64,000 nucleotides of DNA, taken from Moniliella sp. 'wahieum' (taxonomy: Eukaryota > Basidiomycota > Moniliellomycetes > Moniliellales > Moniliellaceae). The notes under the pieces were generated by a model that did not search any database, was not told the origin of the DNA, and saw only the letters and a program-made list of their open reading frames with translations. This document shows positions 56,427-64,000 of this stretch, one piece after another. A program made the translations under genes and the position numbers. The stretch covers positions 234,761 through 298,760 of the forward strand of contig RSEE01000088.1 of NCBI GenBank assembly GCA_003971905.1, written 5' to 3'. The stretch's first letter is position 1. Every line of letters begins with the position of its first letter.

Positions 56427-57468
56427 ATGGGGAAGCTGGTCGCAACATCCTGTAAGAGCCGCTTAACGCCTCCACCCCACCCCACCCCGCCATCTCTGCC
56501 TCCCCGCTGTGCTGCGCCCATGCCCCATCCCCATCCAGGACCGCCCGCGAGCACATCGCCGCCGCCCGTGCGCTTGCTGACGGCCCCCGCACCCACCGCC
56601 TCGCCGGCAAGGTGGCCATTGTGACCGGCGCGAACAGCTTGACCGGCATTGGGCGCGCTACTGCGCTGCTCTATGCCCGCGAGGGCGTTGCTCACCTCTA
56701 CGTGACCGACTACGACGACTCGGAGCTTCCTGGATTGGTCGCCGAGTTACACGGCGCTACCCCGACGTGAAGGCGACGGCGGTGCAGGGCGACATGTCGG
56801 ACGAGGCGGTGGTGCGGGCGTTGGTGGACCAGGCGTTGCGCGAGGAGGGCCGGCTAGACATTTATTTTGCCAATGCCGGCCGCGCCCCGCCGCATTTCCT
56901 CGAGAGCACCGACGCTGAGGAGAGCCTCGAGGTGCTGAAAGTGAACACTTTGAGTGTGCTTCTCGCCCTCAAATATGCCAGTGAGGCAATGCAGGTCACC
57001 TCTGCGGCCAAGCCGCATGCCGGTGGTGCCATCCTCGCTACCGCCTCCGTTGCCGGCCTGCGTGCCAATGCCGGCCCCATCGACTACTCGGCGTCCAAGG
57101 CGGCAGTGATCTCGATGGTGCAGAGTGGCGCCTTTGCACTGCGGGGCACCGACGTCCGTGTTGTCGGCCTGGCGCCGGGCTTGATCAGCACTGGTATGAC
57201 CGAAGTGCTGTTTGAGATGGCCCGTGCCCGCGGCACCGAGGACAAGGTGGGGCAGATCAATCCCCTGCAGCGCTACGGAGCGCCGGAAGAGGTGCGTGTC
57301 TTCCCTTGCCTGCACCCTATCGCTTGCCCTGACTGACCCGACCCATAGATTGCCCAAGCAGCGCTCTTTCTCGCCTCTGACGAGGCGTCCTACGTCAACG
57401 GCGTCGTTCTTCCCGTCTGCGGCGGGCTGTCGGCGTCGCATCCCTATGTTGGCAAGCCCAAACTGTGA
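56427..57468 (+). CDS. Short-chain dehydrogenase/reductase (classical SDR)
   Basis: NAD(P)-dependent oxidoreductase of unknown substrate. Core: [26 protein letters not shown] (the TGxxxx(x)GIG dinucleotide motif with a small insertion), [58 protein letters not shown] (catalytic Ser and Y-x-x-x-K) and [10 protein letters not shown]. An intron (57292-57348; GTGCGT...CCATAG) leads to [26 protein letters not shown] and the stop at 57468. The start is unsure: ATG at 56427 followed by an intron ending CCATCCAG near 56544, or ATG at 56520; both need a frame correction before [17 protein letters not shown] second shift lies near 56757. It diverges from the Ugo1-like gene ~95 bp away and converges on TSR4. 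Confidence 0.82.
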
Positions 57469-57593
57469 ATGCGCTTCCCTCTATACGCCCTCAGCCCATC
57501 CCTCAACCCGAGCTCTGAGATCTCGACTGCAGCTGCTAGGAACAACAGGATACAGGATGGTTGGATAGTAGAGTAGTCGTATTTGCCGCAGGG

Positions 57594-59096
57594 TTACTCT
57601 TCCCACATAACTTCTGCCAGCTCCTCGGTGCATGTCTCGTGCGCCACCTCACCTGCGCCCTCATAGACGGGGGTGCAATCCTTCTCGCAGACAAAGATCA
57701 GGACCGACCCCCAGGTAATGCCCGACTTGACCAGTCGCTCATTACCAGTCAGGGCCGAGGCCCGAGCCAAGCCGCTCCCCTCGGGCACTGCAATGCTCCG
57801 CCCGAGCGCTGCCTCAATCTCCCGTCGGTGGGCCGAGGCTGCATCTTCCTCTTTGGAATCGGTGGGAATAGCATGCGGGTCTTGAATTTTGCTGGGACGC
57901 AACATGTTTACCACATTGGGCATCAGTTGTAGTTCAAACACGCGCTTTCCGCCGCACTGTGGACATGTACCGGCAGCACGGGGGTCGTAGGCATCAGGGG
58001 CATGAGGCGCCAAGGGTTTCTTCCAAAAGCGCGAGTAGACGTCGCCCTTGTTGCTAAAGGGCAACGGCTCCCCATCAAACTCATATCGGATCAACTGGCT
58101 CGGCAACCGACTCACACGTTCCACAAACGACTGGAACACCATGTCAACCGTTTTGAGTACTTGTCGCTCATACTTCTCACCGGTGGGGGCCTTGCCGGCA
58201 CTGGCAGCTTCTGCCTCTGCCGCTGCCGCTTCTTCCACCTTGACCCCTTCGGGCAGCGTCGTGCTCGGCTTGTACGGCTCTGGGACAGTGGAGATGTACT
58301 CTGCCCCCGTGTAAGCTGGCACATTATCCCACTTGGACCGGAGCTCGGATGCACCCGCATCCAAAGAGGCTTTGATGGCCATCTCTTCTTCCAATCGTAC
58401 CGCATCCGCATCTGCTTCGTCCTCCGACTCACTCTCGTCCGAGTCCGATTCGGAAGGGACCTGTTCCTTCCCAACCGATGGGGGCTCTTGCGCCGACGCG
58501 GCGGGGGGAGCAAATGGGTTGGAACTGGCGGTAGAGAAGGGATTGCTGCCCGATGCAAAGGGGTTGCTTGCGGCCGCGGTCCCCGAGCCCGCGGCAAATG
58601 GGTTGGAAGTTAAGAGCGCTTTCCGTTCTTTCTCTTCGTTTTCCTTTTGCTGAGCAATGCGCTCTGCCTTGGCGCGCTGGCGCTGCGCTTTCTTTTCCAG
58701 ACGAGCGGCCCAGCGCGCATTGTAGGTGGTGGAGCGGAAGACGCGGACCGGACGCGAGTCGCGGTAGCGTTGGCACTGGGCGCGCGCACACGACCAAACA
58801 CTCAGCGTCCGGTCAAACGCACTGCCCTCGAGCGGCGCAAAAATTTGCACCATCAGCTCCATCTCGTGGCCACAGATCCGCACTGCGACACGGCTTCGGG
58901 CGCGGGGGCAGCGCGACGGCGGCGGCGGGGAGGTTGCGGAAGGGAAGCCAGGCGGGCTTGCCGCCAATGCGGGACACGAGCGGGTTGGCCTCGTCTTGCG
59001 CCTCGAGGCGCCCGTCGGGCAGGCCGAGGTACACCCCCTTTCCTCCTCTTCGTCCGACGAGCCCGAGTCCGAGTCCCACTCGGGTGCGGCAGCCAT
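57594..59096 (-). CDS. TSR4/PDCD2-family ribosome biogenesis chaperone
   Basis: PDCD2/TSR4 proteins chaperone ribosomal protein uS5 (Rps2) and are needed for 20S pre-rRNA processing. ATG at 59096: MAAAPEWDSDSGSSDEEEE, then (frames switch at about 59035 and 58890) GVYLGLPDGRLEAQDE and SRIGGKPAWLPF, the family hallmark. The zinc-binding N-domain continues CGHEMELMVQIFAPLEGSAFDRTLSVWSC. After a charged coiled segment (AERIAQQKENEEKERKALL) an insert carries four NPF tripeptides. The C-terminal PDCD2 domain is complete: RYEFDGEPLPFSNK, CPQCGGKRVFELQLMPN, TWGSVLIFVCEKDC, ELAEVMWEE. Divergent from NDP kinase with only 183 bp between the two starts. Confidence 0.9.
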   Translation of the reverse strand: MAAAPEWDSDSGSSDEEEERGCTSACPTGASRRKTRPTRSCPALAASPPGFPSATSPPPPSRCPRARSRVAVRICGHEMELMVQIFAPLEGSAFDRTLSVWSCARAQCQRYRDSRPVRVFRSTTYNARWAARLEKKAQRQRAKAERIAQQKENEEKERKALLTSNPFAAGSGTAAASNPFASGSNPFSTASSNPFAPPAASAQEPPSVGKEQVPSESDSDESESEDEADADAVRLEEEMAIKASLDAGASELRSKWDNVPAYTGAEYISTVPEPYKPSTTLPEGVKVEEAAAAEAEAASAGKAPTGEKYERQVLKTVDMVFQSFVERVSRLPSQLIRYEFDGEPLPFSNKGDVYSRFWKKPLAPHAPDAYDPRAAGTCPQCGGKRVFELQLMPNVVNMLRPSKIQDPHAIPTDSKEEDAASAHRREIEAALGRSIAVPEGSGLARASALTGNERLVKSGITWGSVLIFVCEKDCTPVYEGAGEVAHETCTEELAEVMWEE

Positions 59097-59279
59097 GGTG
59101 GGGGGAGCGTGGTGGGGGCGGAGCAGGCTGGGCAAAAAAAATTGGCTGGCCGAGTGGCGCGTGCTGCCCAGCCCACGTTGCACCGATGGGCCTGAACGAT
59201 TGAAATGTCCTGTCTGCAACTGAGTGGGCTGGCCGAAGGAAGCCGCAATGTGTCCCCCCGACTTCTGCCGCCGTCCGCC
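59097..59279. promoter_or_regulatory. Shared promoter of TSR4 and NDP kinase
   Basis: 183 bp between divergent start codons. It contains an A-tract followed by TTGGCTGG (59135-59148) but no clear TATA box. A bidirectional promoter is the simplest interpretation. Confidence 0.5.
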
Positions 59280-59866
59280 ATGCTGCTCTCGACGCTGCCG
59301 CGGGTGGCGAGGAGGCAGGGGGTGCGCCAGGCCCATGCGGCTGCGGCTGGGGCCCACAGGAAGTGACACTTGCTCTGATTAAGCCCGCGGTTGCTGCGCA
59401 TTCGGAGGACGTGGCTACCATCCTCCGCGGCCTGCAGCGCATCGAGGCGCTGCACCTCGTCCAGTCCCAGTGGATCGCCTGGACCGCTGCGGATGCCGCC
59501 CAGTTCTACGCCGAACACGAGGGCAGGTTCTTTTTCCCCCGCCTCGTTTCTGGCATGTCGGCCGGCCCGGCCCTCGCTCTCGCCCTCAGTGGCCCCGATG
59601 TGATTCGCCGCTGGCGCGCACTCTTGGGGCCAACCAAGGCCTACAGGGCCAAGTACGAAGCACCGTCTTCTCTCCGGGCCCGGTTCGGGCTGACCGACAC
59701 CAGGAACGCTTTCCATGGGAGTGGTGAGTGCATCGCGTTGATGCGGCCACCTAGCTGACCTTACCTTGGAACAGATTCCATCCCCTCGGCCTTAAGAGAG
59801 CTGAAGTTTGTCTTTCCCCACTGGGACGCCCAGGCCTACCTGGACCAACACCAGGGCAGCAGTTGA
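59280..59866 (+). CDS. Nucleoside diphosphate kinase
   Basis: Exchanges phosphate between nucleoside triphosphates and diphosphates through a phospho-histidine. VTLALIKPAVA (the usual Asp after KP is missing), ADAAQFYAEHEGRFFFPRLVSGMSAGPALAL, WRALLGPTKAYRAKY and DTRNAFHGS. An intron follows (59724-59774; donor GTGAGT, acceptor AACAG) that completes the active-site HGSDS, with SIPSALRELKFVFP to the stop at 59866. The first exon is probably MLLSTLPR from ATG 59280, joined after an intron ending CCCACAG (59356 region) to EVTLAL. The short basic leader could be mitochondrial; the relatively divergent core recalls NME6-type enzymes more than cytosolic group I. Confidence 0.85.
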
Positions 59867-60035
59867 GCCTCAACTACGAAATACATCTGGCGGGACAATC
59901 AAGTGAGATGGGGGGAGGAAGGAATGAGGCCAGGAGTGCATATGCCATGTGATTGGGGGAGACGCCCAAAGAGGCAATCGAGTGGAGAGCCAAAAGCCGC
60001 TCCGCGGCAAGGAGCCGCATTTTTGGACCGACCGC

Positions 60036-60644
60036 TTAGCGGTAGCGGCGAAGCGAGAGCGTGTCGCGCTTCTTGATCGTTGCGTTCTTGCCACCGTGCT
60101 GGGTCTTGTTGAAGCGGTGACCCTTGCCCAGACCCCGGGACTTCTTGCCGGTGGCCGTAAGGCCGCGCGACTCGCGGTGCTTCTGGCCCACAATCCAGTT
60201 GATGCGCGCGTCGCGGCGAATGGCCTTGTGCGAGGGGTCAACGGCAATCACCTCGTAGTACTTGTAGATGCCGTCCTGGTTGATCCAGTACGAGTTGAGG
60301 ATGCGCAGGTTGCCGCACTTCTTCCCCACGCGCTCCTCGGCGGTGGAGCGGAGAGTGCGCTGGTACTTGAGGTGGTTGACACCCTGGTGCACGGGCTTGC
60401 CGTAGGTGATGCCCTTGCTGACGGGCTTTTTGCGGTTGCCACGGCGGACGCGCACACGGTAGATGACATAGCCCTGCTTGGCCTTGTACCCGAGGCGGCG
60501 CGCCTTGTCGGGGCGCGAGGGCCGCGACGCGCGGTGGATGGCGTTGAGCTGGCGGTACTCCCAGCAGCGCAGCCGGAAGAGCAGACGCAGCACGTCCGAC
60601 TGCTTGTTGTTGTAGAGCGTCTGGAGGTAGGTGTAGGCACCCAT
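60036..60644 (-). CDS. RPL15: 60S ribosomal protein L15 (eL15)
   Basis: Large-subunit ribosomal protein. An intact, intronless 202-residue frame from ATG 60644: [104 protein letters not shown] and [21 protein letters not shown], matching eL15 from end to end; stop at 60036. Divergently paired with RPL5 and convergent with NDP kinase, 169 bp away. Confidence 0.97.
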   Translation of the reverse strand: MGAYTYLQTLYNNKQSDVLRLLFRLRCWEYRQLNAIHRASRPSRPDKARRLGYKAKQGYVIYRVRVRRGNRKKPVSKGITYGKPVHQGVNHLKYQRTLRSTAEERVGKKCGNLRILNSYWINQDGIYKYYEVIAVDPSHKAIRRDARINWIVGQKHRESRGLTATGKKSRGLGKGHRFNKTQHGGKNATIKKRDTLSLRRYR

Positions 60645-60939
60645 TGCGGCAGCGGTGGGGCCAAAGCAGCTCGCCGGCCGCCACGGCCCAGCAGGGCGGC
60701 GGTCCAACCCTACCGCCCCCCGCTGTCCAAATGGGCCGCCGCAGCAGCGGCCTCACTCGCCCTGTGCCCCATCCCACCCGCAACCCTATTGCCAGCCTGC
60801 CCGGACCTGAACATTTCCAGCCAGATGGGCCCTTTTCGCTGTCCCAGGCCCACTTTACGCCGCCGTGGCTAATTAACGCAATTAACCGTGCGTGTCCCTC
60901 CCTCATCGTCCCCGTCGCCGCCGCCACCACACGTACACA
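60645..60939. promoter_or_regulatory. Shared RPL15-RPL5 promoter with two AACCCTA boxes
   Basis: The two ribosomal-protein starts face away from each other across 295 bp. AACCCTA occurs at 60706-60712 and 60782-60788; TAATTAACGCAATTAACCG lies at about 60869-60887. The arrangement should co-express two large-subunit proteins. The heptamer is shared with the RPL4 and RPS29 upstream regions. Confidence 0.6.
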
Positions 60940-61837
60940 ATGGCGTTCGTCAAGCAAGTCAAGACCTCGGCGTACTTCTCGCGGTACCAGGTCAAGTACC
61001 GCCGACGCCGTGAGGGCAAGACGGACTTTGCGGCCCGGCGTGCCCTGGTCACCCAGGCCAAGAACAAGTACAACCGCGCCCAAGTACCGCCTCGTCGTCC
61101 GTTTCTCCAACAAGTATGTGACGGTGCAGATTGTTGCGGCCAAGATCCAGGGCGACGTTGTATTTGCCCACGCGCACTCTAAGGAGCTGCCCAAGTACGG
61201 CATCAACCACGGCCTGTCCAACTGGACAGCTGCCTACGCCACGGGTCTCTTGGTTGCCCGCCGTGCGCTCAAAAAGCTGGGCCTGGACGAGAAGTACGAA
61301 GGTGTAGCCGAGCCCGACGGTGAGTTCACCGAGACGGAAGCGTTGGAGGAGGAGGGCGCCCCGCGGCCGTTTAAGGTCTTCCTTGACGTTGGCCTCAAGC
61401 GCACTTCGACGGGCTCGCGTGTGTTTGCTGCCATGAAGGGTGCGTCGGATGGTGGCCTGTTTGTGCCCCATTCGCCCAAGCGCTTCCCTGGGTACGATGC
61501 CGAGGAGAAGGAGCTTGATGCTGATGTTCTCCGCAACTACATTTTCGGTGGCCACGTGGCCGAGTTTATGGAGTCGCTTGAGGAGGAAGATGACGAGCGG
61601 TTCAAGAAGCACTTTGCTTCCTACCTTGCCGATGACATTTCTTCCGACGACATTGAGGAGATTTACGAAAAGGCATATGAGCAGATCCGCGAGAACCCTG
61701 ACTTTGAGCCGACCAAGAAGGACGTGGAGCACTGGAAGAAGGAGTCGCTCAAGTTCAAGCAGGTGAAGCTCACCTACGACCAACGCAAGGAACGCATTGC
61801 GGCCAAGAAGGCAGCTTTCGCCGCGGGCGAGCTGTGA
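60940..61837 (+). CDS. RPL5: 60S ribosomal protein L5 (uL18)
   Basis: Binds 5S rRNA and forms the 5S RNP with L11. [39 protein letters not shown], then after a 1-nt shift [73 protein letters not shown]-type text (here [13 protein letters not shown]) and [13 protein letters not shown]. The annotated span is 898 nt, one more than 299 codons; the surplus C is in GCGCCCAAG near 61080, where GCCAAG restores the universal N-R-A/P-K-Y-R-L. This is the clearest demonstration in the window that a frameshift is a homopolymer error. Confidence 0.96.
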
Positions 61838-62164
61838 GTTGTGTTATTATCACTTGTCTACCCTGCATCGCTATCGCAATATACCAGCCATTCGGCATCG
61901 GCGACACCCTGTTCTGGTTCTCCTCCCACCCGCAGTGGAGAATGCGCAATGAACGTCCGGGCGCTTGTACTACCGTTTGTGGGTTGTAGCAGCAGCAATA
62001 AAACTAAGAGCGCGGGTTGATCGATGATCGATCGATCCAATATCCACCAGGGGACGTTGAAATGTTCAGGGGCACCCCAGCGGCCCATGCGCGGCACTCG
62101 ATCGATAAGGCCCAGGCAGGGCCGCCGATCTGCTCCGAACCGCCACCGCCGCTCTTGGCTGGCG
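61838..62164. other. Spacer between RPL5 and Yippee
   Basis: RPL5 3' region and Yippee promoter. TGATCGATGATCGATCGAT at about 62019-62037 belongs to the ATCGAT word family. No gene. Confidence 0.45.
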
Positions 62165-62497
62165 ATGGGCATCCAGCATGCAGACTACCTCAGCGGCGAG
62201 CGCGTGTTTGGCTGCTCTCAGTGCCGCGCCCACATCACCACCTCGGAGCACATCGTCTCCCGCCAGTTCACCGGCCGCTACGGCAGCGCCATCCTGGTCA
62301 GCAAGGTGGCCAACGTCGTCTGCGGCGCCCCGCTGGAACGCGAGCTGCGCACCGGCACCCACACCGTCCGCGACTTGTCGTGCCGCCTGTGCGGACAGTA
62401 CGTCGGGTGGGACTATGTCCATGCATTTGTCCAGTCCGAACAGTACAAGGTGGGCAAGGCGGTAGTTGAGCGGGCGAGGGTTAAGATGGTCGTCTAG
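62165..62497 (+). CDS. Yippee-like zinc-binding protein
   Basis: Small conserved eukaryotic protein with a single zinc-binding Yippee/Mis18-type fold; members act in GID/CTLH ubiquitin-ligase complexes or at the cytoskeleton and centrosome. The 110-residue frame from ATG 62165 reads MGIQHADYLSGERVFGCSQCRAHITT, SRQFTGRYGSAILVSKVANVVCG, RELRTGTHTVRDLSCRLCGQYVGWDY and EQYKVGKAVVERARV, with the two CxxC pairs (GCSQC, SCRLC) that bind zinc. Intact and intronless. The frame is open upstream, but only this ATG gives the family's usual start. It lies 1.5 kb from the telomere tract. Confidence 0.93.
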   Translation: MGIQHADYLSGERVFGCSQCRAHITTSEHIVSRQFTGRYGSAILVSKVANVVCGAPLERELRTGTHTVRDLSCRLCGQYVGWDYVHAFVQSEQYKVGKAVVERARVKMVV

Positions 62498-62704
62498 CAC
62501 CTTTTCTTCTTTGGGCATCGCCATACCAGCCCTGCGTTTGCCCTTGTTCCCATCCTCCCACCTCCATCCCCGGCCCCGCTGAGTATCCCTTTCTCCTCGT
62601 CGTTTTGTCCTGCCGAGCATTTCCGTTTCCATTCGCCTTGGCAGGAGGCTAATGTGACCCCTTTGGGAACACAGCCGAGACTAAGCTGACGAATTCGCCC
62701 CATG

Positions 62705-63370
62705 TTACGCGTACCATTCATTCTCTGCCCGCTGTTTCAAGCTTCGAGGGGCGGCTGCAATCTCCTTGCATATTTCTTCCGCATCCTTGACTATCGACCG
62801 CCTCTGGTCATGTGCTGGAGTGGGTGCTGGGTACGTGCCGTCCCACCACCCGACGGCATGATTGTGGTTCGTTTCCATCCGCTCTAACCTTCCAGTAGAC
62901 GCCCTGCCCTTGCACACTGTTGGGAAGTGAGGGTGGGGTCGAAAGGATTAAATGATACCGAGCAATGATGTGTGGCTCGTGCGTTTTGGCCAAGCTCCTT
63001 TCGGCCTCTCTTCAAGATTCAAGCCTAGGAGCTCCGATTTTCCCGCTGTTGGTTTCTTTATTCTGCAGTCTGGTCCGGTAGCTCCTCGCCTCCTAATGTT
63101 CCGAAGATGTTGTTGGTTGGGCTGGACGACCACCGCAACCACTAGTGCGAGTGTATGCCCCTGGAGGGCCGTCTCGGTTTCAGGTCTCATCAATTGATCA
63201 ATGTCATTGGTATCGTAGTTCAAGTGGATGTCCAGTAGCTCTGCCTCGCGCGCAATGCTCTTGTCCTGTTCCTGCGACTTGCTCAAGCGACGCAAGCTAC
63301 CTCCATCGCCGAGACTAACCCTTCGCAACACATGGCCAGCACAACGACCAAGTAAAACCACTCGCATGGT
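62705..63370 (-). CDS. Possible telomere-proximal gene, unrecognised
   Basis: From an ATG near 63370 a frame reads MRVVLLGRCAGHVLRRVSLGD, SKSQEQDKSIAREAELLDIHLNYDTNDID and GHTLALVVAVVVQPNQQ, and stays open to 62948. A second minus frame (62917-62705) ends KDAEEICKEIAAAPRSLKQRAENEW. They could be exons of one small protein, with an Arg-rich N-terminus compatible with mitochondrial import, but no splice pair is decisive and no family is recognised. Confidence 0.35.
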
Positions 63371-63737
63371 GTCTTGTGCCACCACCAGCTGCCTCCCTCC
63401 CGTTCAACATCCCATCCCGCCCTCATGCCGCTGCGGCACTGGATAGCCATCCTACATTCCACGATTAATTTTCGCCCTGACTCTTACGCGTGGACCAGGA
63501 GTAAAGCCGTCTTGTAGGGTGTCGTTGTCATGCATTACGCGTCGACTGATCGACTTGGGAGGATGAACGTACGAACAAAGGAAAACACAGGCAAGGGTTA
63601 CAAGGGCATGCCCACCCCACCCATTCAGGGTTGAGACAACTTTTGACTGGAAGACCACGGGAGTGAGTTAGTTTGAGTAGCCCAAGGCTGTAGCTATCCA
63701 CCCCTACCACTCTCACTGTGATGCGACGCCTGGTCTT
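63371..63737. other. Subtelomeric unique sequence
   Basis: No gene or repeat seen; ordinary single-copy-looking DNA. Confidence 0.4.
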
Positions 63738-63831
63738 GGTGTGTCGGGTGGTGTGTGGGGGGTGTCAGGGTGGGGGGTGTGTCAGGCATGGTGGTGGGTG
63801 AGGGGGGTGAGGGTTAGGGTGGGGTGGGTGT
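63738..63831. repeat. TG-rich subtelomeric tract
   Basis: Degenerate GGTGTGT / GGGGTGTCAGG / GGTGGTGGGTGAGGGG text including one GAGGGTTAGGGTGGGG. Many G-runs of three or more on this strand could form G-quadruplexes. It resembles decayed telomere-like DNA and is separated from the true telomere by ~135 bp. Confidence 0.7.
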
Positions 63832-63968
63832 AACTTTTGAACGGGGCGTCGGATGGGAAAACGGAGGCCTATGCTGCATAGAGCGGACGATTTCGTAGCG
63901 AGCTATCGCCTCGGCATAACTCTCTCTCCCTTCGGGTAGCTCGCTATCTACCCTCGGCCCTCCCCTAG

Positions 63969-64000
63969 GTTAGGGTTAGGGTTAGGGTTAGGGTTAGGGT
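63969..64000 (+). repeat. Telomere repeat (TTAGGG)n
   Basis: About five tandem TTAGGG units run to the end of the window, with the G-rich strand pointing outward as at a right chromosome end. Only ~32 bp are present, so the assembly stops soon after entering the telomere. Confidence 0.95.

Noticed and set aside
60644-60939. N-terminal extension of RPL5 through the promoter region
   Set aside because: The open frame runs into the divergent RPL15 promoter only because of the extra C downstream; the universal L5 N-terminus begins at 60940.

Overview
This window is the right end of a fungal chromosome or contig. The last ~32 bases are TTAGGG repeats, in the orientation expected of a right telomere. 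Protein content (ribosomal proteins, GAPDH, APSES regulator, Rtr1/RPAP2, Get2-like, Ugo1-like, SMG6/EST1-like), GC-rich coding exons, short introns (about 45-75 nt) with GTACGT/GTATGT/GTGAGT donors, and a Ty3/gypsy chromodomain remnant all point to a basidiomycete. A yeast-like or smut-like lineage is plausible, but the species cannot be fixed from the sequence. Many conserved genes carry 1-nt frameshifts, often in homopolymers (RPL4, RPL5, RPS29, GAPDH, LysRS, GH3). For RPL5, GAPDH and RPS29 the shortfall or excess is exactly what a few indel errors would give, so most frameshifts are probably uncorrected long-read errors and not pseudogenisation.

Layout. 1-2.87 kb: two full and one partial copy of a ~1.15 kb tandem repeat. 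2.87-13.9 kb: gene-poor, holding an HSDL2-type SDR (minus), an APSES transcription factor (minus) and a chromovirus LTR/chromodomain remnant. 14.0-31 kb: RPL4, a disordered/VOC-domain protein, an Sds3-like corepressor subunit, complex I NDUFA5, GAPDH, succinyl-CoA ligase beta and a secreted double-psi-barrel protein. 31.6-38 kb: an SMG6/EST1-like PIN nuclease, lysyl-tRNA synthetase and a disordered protein, all on minus. 38-45 kb: RPS29 alone in otherwise gene-poor DNA. 45.1-47.6 kb: secreted GH3 beta-glucosidase. 48.9-62.5 kb: a compact block with a zinc-finger ORF, Get2-like, a Pro-rich protein, Rtr1/RPAP2, Ugo1-like carrier, SDR, TSR4/PDCD2, NDP kinase, RPL15, RPL5 and Yippee. 62.5-64 kb: one weak ORF, a TG-rich tract and the telomere.

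The gene set is mainly housekeeping: translation (RPL4, RPL5, RPL15, RPS29, TSR4, LysRS), mitochondrial energy metabolism and dynamics (NDUFA5, SUCLB, Ugo1-like), glycolysis (GAPDH), nucleotide metabolism (NDPK), ER tail-anchor insertion (Get2-like), transcription (RPAP2, Sds3-like, APSES) and RNA decay (SMG6-like). Two secreted proteins (GH3, DPBB) act outside the cell.

The most unusual signal is non-coding. Intergenic spacers repeatedly contain short arrays with a 7-nt period whose units are built on 6-nt palindromes (AAGCTT, AGGCCT, AGCGCT, ACATGT, AGATCT, ATCGAT) or on GTTNAAC and GGTNACC. Some arrays switch palindrome from unit to unit while keeping the 7-nt step. A second signal is the telomere-repeat-like heptamer AACCCTA/TAGGGTT upstream of all four ribosomal-protein genes.
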